From positions 65,409,864 through 65,473,863 of the forward strand of contig CM019826.1 in the NCBI GenBank assembly GCA_009763385.1: 64,000 nucleotides of DNA, written 5' to 3'. This document shows positions 1 through 10,300 of this stretch, piece after piece. The notes beneath the pieces were generated by a model that ran no database searches, had not been told where the DNA came from, and saw only the letters and a program-made list of their open reading frames with translations. Each line of letters starts with the position of its first letter. Positions within the stretch are counted from its first letter, which is position 1. This DNA comes from Coix lacryma-jobi var. lacryma-jobi. Lineage: Eukaryota > Streptophyta > Magnoliopsida > Poales > Poaceae. The position numbers and the translations under genes are program-made.

Positions 1-415
1 CTGAACATTCTGCGCGGCCTCAACGAGCTACCAGTTCATGTCCCAGTTCGTCACTCGCCAGAAGCCATTCCCTTCTTTCGCCGACGTCCGCACGGACCTA
101 CGTCTGGCTGAGCTCAACATGGCGCCTTCTTTCGGCCTTTCCTCGGCTCTCATCGCCTCCTCGCCGAGCAAGTCCCCTGCTCCCTCGTCGGCTTCTGCTC
201 CTGCCTTCCTGCGTCTGCCCCAGGCGGCCAGCGGGTCTTCGCCTGGCAACAACCGTGGGCGACGTCGCCGCGGCGGGGCCGGCCAGGGCACCCCGACGGG
301 CGGGACGCACGGCAGTGCGCAGGGCGCTGCTCATGGCACCGCTCAGGGAGGCGCTCCAGGTGGCGCACCGTGGCCCTCCGTCCTCAACCCGTGGACCGGG
401 TCCATCCACATGTGA
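1..415 (+). pseudogene. Copia-1 gag C-terminal part
   Basis: The end of a UBN2-type gag is readable: LNILRGLNE, then after a one-base shift YQFMSQFVTRQKPFPSF and DVRTDLRLAELNM. A Ser/Ala/Gly-rich tail with an Arg-rich patch (NNRGRRRRGGAGQG) follows and stops at 415. The N-terminus lies left of the window. Confidence 0.75.
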
Positions 416-639
416 CCCGGTTCCACCCCTGGAGGTCCGCGCGGCCCCCCACCCCGCGGCTCTCCACCACAGCACGCTCTGGCAGCCTACTACGCTCCTC
501 CTCTGGCTCCTGGGGTTCATTTCCCGACACCACCTCAGGCGGCCTCTCCGGCCTGGTCGCCTCAGGCGGTCTCTCCAGCCTGGTCGCCTTGGACTCCTGA
601 TTCCCTCGCCGGCGCCTTCAGCACTGTCGCCCTCACTCC

Positions 640-1319
640 GCCGCCAAGCCCCTCCGAGTGGGTCTTTGACTCGGGCGCCTCCTCTCACATCGCTGGCAAC
701 CCTGGTATGGTCACCATGTCCCCAGCCTCCTCTTTTGCTTCTTCCATTGTTGTTGGCAATGGCGCCACTCTTCCAGTTGTTGGTACTGGTTACTCAACCA
801 TCACTGCCCATTCCGCCTCAACAATGTTCTTATTGCCCCTGACATCATTAACAATCTTTTGTCCATTCATCAATTCACCACTGACAATCTTGTCTCTGTT
901 GAGTTTGACCCTCTTGGTGTTTCTGTGAAGGATCTTCGCACCAGGGACCTCCTCCTTCGTTGTGACAGCACAGGACCCCTCTACACCTTGCAGCTCCCGT
1001 CCTCTTCTTACGGTTCCTGCGCGTTCGTGGCCACTCCCATCTTCGACTACTTGGCATCGTCGTCTCGGCCACCCCGGGAAAGCTGCCCTTCAGACTCTCG
1101 CCAAGTCTTCCTCCATCATCTGCAGCAAGCCCGACGATGACACCCTCTGCCATGCCTGTCAGCTTGGGCATCATGTTCGCCTGCCCTTTACCATTTCCTT
1201 GTCGCGAGCATCTAAAAACTTTGATCTCATTCATTGTGATCAGTGTATCTGGTTTCAAATGCTACCTTGTCATTGTTGATGATTGCTCGCATTTTGTGTG
1301 GACTTTCCCTCTTAAACTC
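640..1319 (+). pseudogene. Copia-1 protease and GAG-pre-integrase region
   Basis: The aspartic protease motif VFDSGASSHIAGNPGM lies near 660-720. WHRRLGHPGKAALQTLAKSS and CHACQLGHHVRLPF (integrase zinc-binding HHCC region) lie near 1045-1200. The frame changes several times, so no protease-integrase polyprotein can be made. The reading breaks at 1319 at the LINE insert. Confidence 0.8.
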
Positions 1320-1754
1320 CAGCAGCTTGAAGGAAACATCCTTGCAGCTGGAGCAAGGCGTAGAGGTTCTCAAGAAGACAGCTCTTCAATTTCACCAGAA
1401 AGATCGGATGGACGGAGGCGACAACAGGATGGCGATCGTGTGAACATCTTCAGCCTTTCAAGCTGCTGGAGTTGTTTTGTTTGGTAGTTTGTAGTTTAGC
1501 AAACCTTTTGGTGGCCTTGTGCCGGTCTGGGCATGTAATGTTGCAGTCTTTAGCGACGTTTCTGGTTATCGTGGATATCGTTTAGCGACACAAGGGCAGT
1601 TATTTTTGGGCGGCGTGGTGTGTTTGCACCGATTGGAGGAACCCTTCGTGTTCTTTCCAAGGCGGTGTGTGGGGGCTAATGTTCAATCAGACAAAAACGT
1701 TTGTAATTTCGTTGCTCTAAGTAATGAAATTCGGCTTTGCCGTGGTGGAAAAAA
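1320..1754 (+). mobile_element. 5'-truncated LINE-like retroposon inserted in Copia-1
   Basis: About 435 bp unlike the flanking copia interrupts the integrase between FPLKL and KSDTF. The sequence ends in an A-run just before 1755, and the hexamer AAACTC occurs on both sides (1314-1319 and 1755-1760), as expected for a target-site duplication. The tail TAATGAAAT...GGCTTTGCC followed by poly(A) resembles plant LINE 3' ends. Only a short reading frame, ending near 1441, is present, so the copy is strongly 5'-truncated. A processed retrocopy of an mRNA 3' end is the alternative. Confidence 0.72.
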
Positions 1755-1760
1755 AAACTC

Positions 1761-4059
1761 AAATCCGACACCTTCACTGTACTTTCACATTTTTTCGCCT
1801 GTGTCCACTCAGTTTGGTTGCACCATCAAGTCTGTGCAATGTGACAACGGGCGTGAGTTTGACAACTCCACGTCTCGCGCATTCTTCTCTGTCAAAGGTG
1901 TCACCCTCCGCATGTCCTGCCCCCACACCTCGCAGCAGAATGGCAAAGCCGAGCGCATGCTCCGCACCGCCAACAATGTCACTCGCACTTTACTCATCCA
2001 AGCATCCACGCCCCCCTCCTACTGGGCTGATGCCCTTGCCACTACCACCCTACTCATCAATCGTCTCTCAACCAAAACTTTAAACATGAGCACTCCTTTC
2101 TTTGCCCTCCATGGCACCCTCCCTTCCTACCATGACCTCCGGGCGTTTGGATGTACCTGTTACCCCAACCTCACCGCCACCACCCCTCACAAGCTCGCCC
2201 CACGCTCTTCCTTGTGCGCCTTTCTTGGCTATTCCCCTGACCACAAGGGATACAAGTGCCTTGACATCGCCACAAACCGAGTCATCATCTCCCGTCACGT
2301 TGTCTTCGACGAAACAACGTTCCCTTTCTCCCGCCATCGACCTTCACCACCCCCACACGAGCTTGATTTTCTAACTAACGACGATTCTTCGTCAGCTCCT
2401 TTTCCATCTGCAGGTACCCCAAGGGCTGCAGTGCCTCACCATCTGGTGCCCAACTTGGGCACACCGGTGTCCAAGCTGCCTCCGCCGGGCTTCTCTGCGC
2501 CCAGGCAGCGCGGCACCGTCATGCCTTTCCTGGACGCACCAGTACCCCCCACTGTTGTACAGCTGCCTGCAGCCCGGTCTGTTCAGGCACCTGTGCAGGC
2601 GCCGCCTGCTGTCCAGGCGCCCACGGCGCCCCCTTCGCCGGCGCCCTTGGCGCCCACTCCACCGTCGCCTTCGGCTCCTGCTGCGCCTCCTCAGGCGCCC
2701 GTGGCCACGGTCTCTGCACAGCCGCCTCCGACGTCCTTCCTCGACAAGCTTCCGGTCATCCACGTCTACTCTCGGCGTGCTCCGGCCCCCAGCTCATCAC
2801 CTGGGTCCCCTGCTGGACCTCCTCCTCGACGTTCCAGCATGGTTCCCTCCCCACCTCGCTACGTCAAGAGTGATCCTCCACCAGGAACTGTCTCCATCCC
2901 ACCTGTCACCAACAGTCACGGTATGGCGACCCGTGGGAAGTCCGGTTACCGACAGCTGTGCCTCGCTCTGCATACTGAAGCTCTATCACCACTACCGCGG
3001 TCTTGTCGTGACGCTCTCGCCAACCCTCACTGGCGTCGGGCCATGGAAGAAGAGTTTACTGCCTTGCTGGACAACAAAACTTGGGATCTCGTTCCTCGCC
3101 CTGCCAAGGCGAATGTGGTCACCGGCAAATGGATCTTCAAGCATAAGTTTCATGCGGACGGTTCCCTAGACAGGTACAAGGCTCGTTCGGTGCTTCGCGG
3201 GTTCACCCAACGTCCCGACATTGACTACGACGAAACATTCAGCCCTGTCGTCAAGCCTGCTACCGTCCGTACTGTCCTCACCTTGGCTCTTTCCCAGGAC
3301 TGGCCAATTCACCAACTTGATGTGAAGAACGCTTTTCTTCACGGGACCTTATCAGAAACTGTGTACTGCTCCCAGCCCACCGGTTTTGCTGATCCTGCAC
3401 TTCCTGGACATGTTTGCAAGCTCAACAGATCCCTCTACGGTCTAAAGCAAGCTCCGCGTGCATGGTACAGCCGATTTGCCTGTTTTGTGCTCTCTCTGGG
3501 TTTCAGTGAAGCAAAGTCAGACACATCTCTCTTCATATACCGCCGAGGATCTGAAACAGTCTACCTGCTGCTATACGTCGACGATATTGTTCTTACTGCC
3601 TCCTCCGAACAGCTCTTACATCGTGTGATTGCTGCACTGAAGCAAGAATTTGCCATGAAGGACCTTGGCCCCCTTCATCATTTTCTAGGTGTAGCAGTTC
3701 AGCACCACAAGGATTGTCTCACTCTGTCCCAACGCCAGTACGTTCTGGACATTCTCACTCGCCATGGGATGAGCGATTGCAAGCCTTGTTCCACTCCTGT
3801 CGACACATGTGCCAAAGTTCCTGCAGATGCCGGTCCTTCTGTGGCTGACCCCACAGCCTACCGCAGCCTTGCGGATGCTCTTCAGTACCTGACTTTCACC
3901 CGGCCTGATATTGCGTACGCCGTTCAGCAAATCTGCCTTCACATGCATGATCCCCGGGAAGTTCATCTTGTTGCTGCCAAGCGGATCCTTCGGTATCTTC
4001 ACGGCACTCTCAGTTTTGGTTTGATCATTCCCCGGTCTGCCCCTACACAGCATATATGA
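1761..4059 (+). pseudogene. Copia-1 pol: integrase core, RT, start of RNase H
   Basis: After the insert the frame is open to 4059. Integrase core: QFGCTIKSVQCDNGREFDNS and CPHTSQQNGKAERM. A Pro/Ala-rich linker follows (about 2390-2900). RT: WDLVPRP, KWIFKHK, DYDETFSPVVKPATVRTVL, QLDVKNAFLHGTL, SLYGLKQAPRAWYSRF and the catalytic LLLYVDDIVL near 3565. RNase H begins (ADALQYLTFTRPDIAYAVQQ) and is lost after HGTLSFGL. The RT motifs are intact. The element is dead because of the LINE insert, the upstream frameshifts and the truncated end. Confidence 0.9.
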
Positions 4060-4283
4060 GAGAAAGCCCAACACTAACCCATGGGTTCAACCCATTCGAA
4101 AAAAGGGACCCGATCAAGCCATATCCAACCCAATTTTCTATTACACTCAACTCAACCAAATCCATTGAAAATATAATATAAACCTATTCTCACCCATCCA
4201 ATGTATACCCATTGAGAACCCAACCCATTATGAGGCCAAACTATGGAACAATTCTATGTAAAAAAACATGAACACTTTCTCAC
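4046..4283. other. APC1 intron segment after Copia-1
   Basis: AT-rich intron sequence with repeated short CCCAACCCAT-like words (4065-4235). I see no coding potential on either strand and cannot assign it to a family. It may be a simple-repeat-rich transposon remnant. Confidence 0.5.
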
Positions 4284-4397
4284 CAGAGAGAGAGATAGAA
4301 CAATAAGATGCAAGCAGAGTTCAAGAGTTCCACGGTCAACGTATTGTAGTAATCCCTTTGGTAGTATATTTGATGTTCGAACAGGTAAGTGCTTAAT
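4284..4397 (-). CDS. APC1: APC1 exon W18 (last in window)
   Basis: 114 nt, 38 codons, IKHLPVRTSNILPKGLLQYV then DRGTLELCLHLIVLSLSL. KGLLQYVDRGTLELCLHLIVLSLSLV is conserved. The acceptor is ATGCAG and the donor GTGAGAAAG. The next exon is not found in 1-4283, so the following intron is at least 4.3 kb and contains Copia-1. Confidence 0.93.
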
Positions 4398-7300
4398 CTG
4401 CATAAAAATAAGCAATTATATTACCGATATACCATTACAGTAACAGTTGAACTGGATGCACATACCTCATTTAGAAAATGGACGGTGTAAGCGTAGAGTA
4501 GCTCTTGGGCATCATTATTTCTGCTGCCAGCATACTTGAGTCCTGCAAACATTAGCTATGCTTGTAAAAGGGCAGAAAACATGGGAATCTTATAGGTCCA
4601 CGAGAATAACCACTGTGGCTTCTACAGGTTAACCAAATATGGGTTCTGCAACACACTAATGAATTCCAGTTCATGAGTACTTGGTTACACCAAATGGTCA
4701 GTCAGAGAATATAAGCATAAAAAGTTTCCAAAAACAGAAAATATAGGGTTAGCTACGTCAGATTTGGTTGTATTAGACAATGCAGGTTTGCAAAAGCCGA
4801 TGTGCACACAAAAATCAAATATTCTCATCCCCCATACCTCTACTAGAAACATGAGACCTCAACTAGAACGTGGATGTGACTACAAGGAACAAAATGTAAA
4901 CAACCAAACACAATTTTACCAATACGGCTTGCCTATGTAGAACAACCAAACACCAAGACATTGCATACGTTTACGCAGACTTAGGTTATGTTGCAACCAA
5001 TCAGACCCATAGTAAAGTAAACCATGCTGAAAATAAAACAAAGGAGATGCTCTTCTGTAGTAACACAACAGCATAAGAGAATTGTACGGCCAGTATATAG
5101 CTAGCAGGCAGCCCAAGATGTTAAAGTAAATAGGAATAGTACCACATTGCCTACATGCATGGGGTGTTAGTCCTATGTACTCTATATAATCAGCCCATGA
5201 GGCCCAATGCAATATAAAACCAATTCCACCAATTCTATTCTCCTTTATGGTATCATTCACCTAGGTTTAGATCCTAACCCTAGGCACCGCCACTTCCGTA
5301 CTGCAAGCCCCCAGGGAAAGATCGATCTCCTCCGATGGCAGCGCCATACTTTAGGCATCGGATCCTATTGATCCCGCTGCCATCGTCGTCGTCGTGCAGC
5401 AGATTGGGATCTCCTCGTCATCGTCGGGTCGTCACCTCGTCCCCAGGCTCGTCGTCGGTCAGTTGTCACCTCGTCCCCAGGCTTTACTGGGTTGTCGCCG
5501 TCAACACCTTCGTGATCTTCGTCGCATGAAGGCAGATGGATTTCGCCACATCTCATGCCGCCGTGGTGTCAGCCAGGCCCAGCCACACGCCTTGACCCTG
5601 TGCTGCTAGAGGTAGCCAGATCCGGCGTGTCGCTACTGTCGGCCGGATCTACTCGTTGCTGCCGTGTCGACACCATTCTACTTCGGCACCGTCGACCCCG
5701 CACATCCACGACCCACTGTGCGCCCCGCGCCACTTGATCGAGGTTGGGTACACCTGGTCTGCTTCTGTTGTATCTTTTTGGTTTGCCCGATCACTGATCA
5801 GCATTGAGTTGCCCAACGCTTGCAATCCCGCATGTACCTACTCCAGCATCGACTACACCGACATCTCCATCATCGGCTCATCATCGACACCATCACCGAG
5901 CAACAAGGTTGTTGGCTTGCTGCTGTGTCGCCATCTGTTTCGCCGTTGCATCTACATCGCCCTCCCCTGTGCATCGACGACTGTGCCGCCCAATTTTTGT
6001 TGCGCCATCCGTCTACACAAGGCCTTCGTCCTGATGATTAGGTCTTCAACATGGAGCTACCACTATCTCACGCAGTCGCTGAGCCCTACTCACTGGCTGC
6101 CCCCACGCGTTGTCGCTGAGCCTTGCTCGCCGATGTGTCCACTACTGCACTGCTCCTTCGTCCAGCACAAACACGTCATCAGCGTCATCGTGGTTGGGGC
6201 CCTCTCTTGTGCGTCCGATATTGGCAACACTGACGCGTGCTTTTGTCCCCGACGCGTTGTTGGGTGTAGCAAACCCAGTAGCGCCTCGGCGCTCAGGCGA
6301 CTTAACTGCATCGACAGCATCGACCCTCCCGTTCCCACCCTGTCTGCCTCAATTGCGTCATTGCCTTTCTTCTACATCCACGACGGACCTAACTACGTCG
6401 ACTTCGGCATGGCCTCCCTTCCACAATGACTGCCTCGGCACGTCTCCGTCCTCCCCATGGCGCCCTTGGCCATCTTCAACACAGCTTCTTCGACCACAGC
6501 TGCGCCCTTACGCTCGGCTACCTTAACATCGACACAAAAGGCTACCACCTTGCATGAGGACTCAACCACTTTTTCTCTAGCCACGGCATACACAACGCAT
6601 CTACCGTTATGACTGCGGGGAATGTTAGCTCCCGCTGTGACTGCGGTCACTACGGGGATGTTAGAGTAAATAGGAATAGTACCACATTGTCTACCCACGT
6701 GGGGTGTTAGTCCTATGTACTCTATATAATCAGACCATGAGGCCCAATACAATATAGAATCCAATTCCACCAAATCTATTCTCCTTCACAAGAGAAACAC
6801 TTAACAATGACAATTGTTGGTTGTTTGATATCAATATAAAGACCAAATCAAACTAATATTACAAGAAATTATGAATGAAGCGCAAACAGTTAGTGACTCA
6901 TGTCAGAGCTGCCACAAAAAACAATAGACTCACCAAGTGCAATACATGCTCCAGTCACTATGTTAACATAAGCTTGAAAAAGCGCTTCAGCATCCAATTC
7001 ATCACTGTCAATAGTTCCTTCACTTATGTTGGAAACACCAGACTTGACTGTTTCAGGAATTTGAGAATCAACCCATCCTTTGGCAGGTTGTATTCTAAAA
7101 AGTGACAATATTATTTAGATTCATTTCATGCTGCTATCATCAAGCCGCACAAGGACTTCAGGTAGAAATAACAAGATTACCTGCTCCACAATATTAAATT
7201 CCTGGCTATAATGCGAAGCATAACAAAATCAGGCCTCACATACAGCAAATCGAAGTAAGTATTGGGGATATTGAGTCTAGCTGCAATCTCCTCAGACTCG

Positions 7301-10300
7301 GCCTGTAATATCAGCCAAAATAGTACAGAAATCAGGTGTTGCTTGCACAAAAAAATAATAAAGGTATAAGGAGATTCCAAGTGACTAAGAAAACATACCT
7401 TCAAAAATATCAACGCTAGAGCAATTATTGCTCCAGGTGCAGTAACATCAACATTTATTTGTGCTCCATCCATCATCTGTTCAAAAAAAAAAAGATAGAA
7501 AAACATATTCAAAATATACAGCTGCTTATGGAACTTTGTAAATCACGGAGTAAAGTAAAAAATGACCTGTCCAGGGTTGCAACTTTGATCATCGGCAGTT
7601 GTTGCATTTAGGTACTTCTCCTGAGAATATTGTCAACATGTAAAACAGAATTACAAGTAAGGAATCATGACACTGATAAACCTCAATAAAGAACTACAGA
7701 ATATGTTCTGACTAGGGAAAGACAGAAAGAAACATTAAACACTGATATCTACTCAGGGTGTGTGTGTCATGTGGGGCAAATAATACTCCAAAATAGGGAA
7801 GAAGGCCAAGTCACCAACCAGGCCAGCGAGTGGCTAAGAAGAAGATTGGCAAATAGACTAAGTTGATGTCTCTTTTAGTTGCACGGCTGAGAATAACTCA
7901 ACAGCCCATTAGTTAGCTGCATGGCATTCTATGGCTGGGAATAGATCAACAGCCGAACTAAGTTTAGCTACATGTCACTTTGCTACTGCTATGTAAGCCG
8001 ATTGGCACTCCACGGATCGGGCAATGAATGAAGAACTAGTCCTAATCTCATCCCCTTCTAACCAAAATTGGGAGCCGAGGGGCAAAACCTCACTCGACCC
8101 AGCCACAACTACGATCTTTGTAGTCGGGGTGAGTTACCTCTGCCTCCTCCATTGCCGCCTTACCGACGCCATAACATCCTGGTATCAGAGCCAGGCCATC
8201 CTCCCCTACCCCTTCCGCCGCTGAAAACTCCCACGCAGCCAAAGACTCCACCATGCCCGGCACTGACGACGTCAATGCGCAGCTCGCTGTGTTGACAGCC
8301 CAACTCAAGACCCTCACCGTCGCCGTCAATAACCTGACTACCACGACCACCGGCCATTCTCAGGCGATAAAGCGCCTGGAGCAGGGCCGCTAGCTCCCAC
8401 AGCACCGTGGGGACTCCTCAGGCTCCTTCCGGATGGGCAAGCACCACAGCGACCGGCCGCCCAGGTTCCAAAAGATGGACACCCTTGCCCAAGTACGACG
8501 GCAGGGGTGATCCATTGCCTTTCCTCAACCGCTGCAAATCGTACTTCTTCCAGCAGCGCATCCTCGAGGAAGAAAAGGTATGGATGGCATCGTAAAACCT
8601 CACCAATGCCGCTCAACTCTGGTATATGCAGATCAAGATGGACGAAGGAACACCGTCATGGCGCCGTTTCTCAGACCTCCTGAACCTGCGTTCCGGTCCG
8701 CCCCTCTGATCTAACCCCCTGGGTGAGCTAACCGCATGCAAGTGCACCAGCTTTGTTGAGGATTTTCAGGACCGCACGCTACTGCCGCTCGCAGGCTACC
8801 TCACCGAGACACAGAAGGTGCAGCTCTTCACCGCGGGTCTGCAGCCACCGCTCAACATGGACGTGGAGGTTCACAACCCTCATTCCCTAGCGGCGGCTAT
8901 GAGCCTGGCCCGCAAGTTCGAGGTAGCAATTCGTGGCCTTGGTGGCGGCCACGCTCACCCACCTCCACGGCAGAGGCGTTTTTCCGGCGCCTAGGGCTCT
9001 CCCTGCGCCAACCACAGCCCTAGCGCTGCCGGCACCAACTGCCACGGCGGTCTCCGTGGAGGGCCGCCAAGTCAAGCAGTTGTCGGCTCGGCCTCTACCT
9101 CAACTGCAACGAGAAGTTTGGTCGGGGCCACCTCGACGTAGATGACGTAGCTTATGACGATGGCCCCAACAATCCGAACATCGACAAAGACCCCCAAGTC
9201 TCGCTACGAGCGATTGCGGGTATCTGTATGAGCAAGCGATGCAACTCTTTATCACGATGAGCGGCACCACCCTCCACGGCGAGCTGGACATGGGATCGAC
9301 CCACCCACCCACCCACACACCCACCCACACACCCACCCACCCACCCACACAACATCCTTTATGTACTTTTTCTTCTTACTGAAATGTCACGCAGCTCTCC
9401 TGCATTGTTCGAGAAAAAAATGGCCAGGATGTCCAGCCCACACACCATATTGGGTGCCATATGATTTTCATTTTGCATCTGTCTGTGTAAGTAACCAAAT
9501 TCTCTATACACACCCATCAGTGCAAATTGGCCCTCCAGCCAACCAAACAGACATTCAGTGCTGTTGTGAAAAGGGGTTAGTCATTTACTTATTTATTTTT
9601 TTTTCTCGAAAATACAGGAGAACTGCGCTTCATTATATTAAGAAGAAAAGAGAGGGGAGACCACAAGTACAACACACACCACGCCACTCCAAGAGAAGAT
9701 TACATACGCGCCTGAGACTATAAAAAGGCGACCTAACTTATAACCATAAGGTTACACCATATCAGTTGGAGGGGGAGGCTGGGAACTCAAGAAGGACGGA
9801 CCACGAGCTCCCGCCATCGCCCAAAGCTGGCCCTCATCCAAAGCAGAACCCAAGGCACCACCCAAGCTGGGAGCAGCACCATCAAACACACATCTATTCT
9901 GATCAAACACACACCTTTCCTTATCAACCCAGCAGTAGCATTACTTGAAACTTCCCACCATTCATCAAAAGACGAAACTGAGGGCTGTGGACAGAGTCGT
10001 TGGATCCCATATCGCTGGAACAGGGAGAACCAAAATTGTCGGGCGAAAACACAAGAAACCAGAAGATGATTAATGTTTTCCTCCTGATCACAAAGGGGGC
10101 ACTCCTCTGGATGTGGCAGTCCCCGCCTAGCAAGCCGGTCAGCCGTCCAGCATCAATCATGGGCGACCAGCCACATGAAGAAACGACACTTGGGAGGAGC
10201 CCAAGATCTCCAAATTCTTTCATAAGGATGAAAATGAGTGGATCCTATAAATAAACTCTCATAAGCTGATTTGGCAGAGTACTGGCCACTAGAAGAGAGA

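Larger units (their letters stand above)
1..4045 (+). mobile_element. Copia-1, truncated Ty1/copia retrotransposon
   Basis: Sequence homologous to gag, protease, integrase, RT and the start of RNase H runs on the plus strand, inside the APC1 intron downstream of exon W18 and antisense to the gene. The left end is cut by the window. The right end stops abruptly in RNase H near 4045 with no PPT or 3' LTR, so the copy is 3'-truncated. Frames are broken in several places and a LINE-like insert lies at 1320-1754. The integrase and gag wording resembles Copia-3 and Copia-6 below, so it belongs to the same broad lineage. Confidence 0.9.
5119..6788 (+). mobile_element. Small non-autonomous LTR retrotransposon (about 1.67 kb)
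   Basis: Two direct repeats of about 130 bp (5119-5247 and 6659-6788) begin TGTTA and end TA/CA. They flank a 1.4-kb interior and are bounded by a 5-bp target-site duplication CAAGA (5114-5118 and 6789-6793). A primer-binding-like TGGTATCATTC begins at 5248 and a purine-rich stretch (TACGGGGA) precedes the 3' LTR. No gag, protease, RT, integrase or RNase H motif appears. The interior is GC-rich with one 257-codon plus-strand frame (5656-6429) of no recognised family, rich in Pro/Ser/His/Cys and possibly accidental. It must rely on enzymes of another element. It lies in the intron between W16 and W17. Confidence 0.85.
7765..9300 (+). mobile_element. Ty3/gypsy 5' fragment (LTR, PBS, gag)
   Basis: A solo 5' part of a gypsy element: an LTR of about 412 bp (7765-8176), a primer-binding site TGGTATCAGAGCC from 8180, then decayed gag. 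It stops at a CCCA/CACA simple repeat at about 9299, so protease, RT and integrase are missing. The gag wording is close to that of the gypsy at 44678-54745. Confidence 0.82.

Noticed and set aside
1519..1760. N-terminal 80 residues of the long frame ending at 4059
   Set aside because: They come from the LINE-like insert read in frame by chance. The copia integrase resumes only after 1760.
4243..4443. 66-codon plus-strand ORF
   Set aside because: Antisense to APC1 exon W18.
5656..6429. 257-codon ORF in the small LTR element as a real protein
   Set aside because: No recognised domain and biased composition. The GC-rich interior can give long frames by chance, so I kept it only as a note under the element.
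7177..7512. 111-codon minus-strand ORF as a single gene
   Set aside because: It is two APC1 exons (W14, W15) plus the in-frame intron between them.
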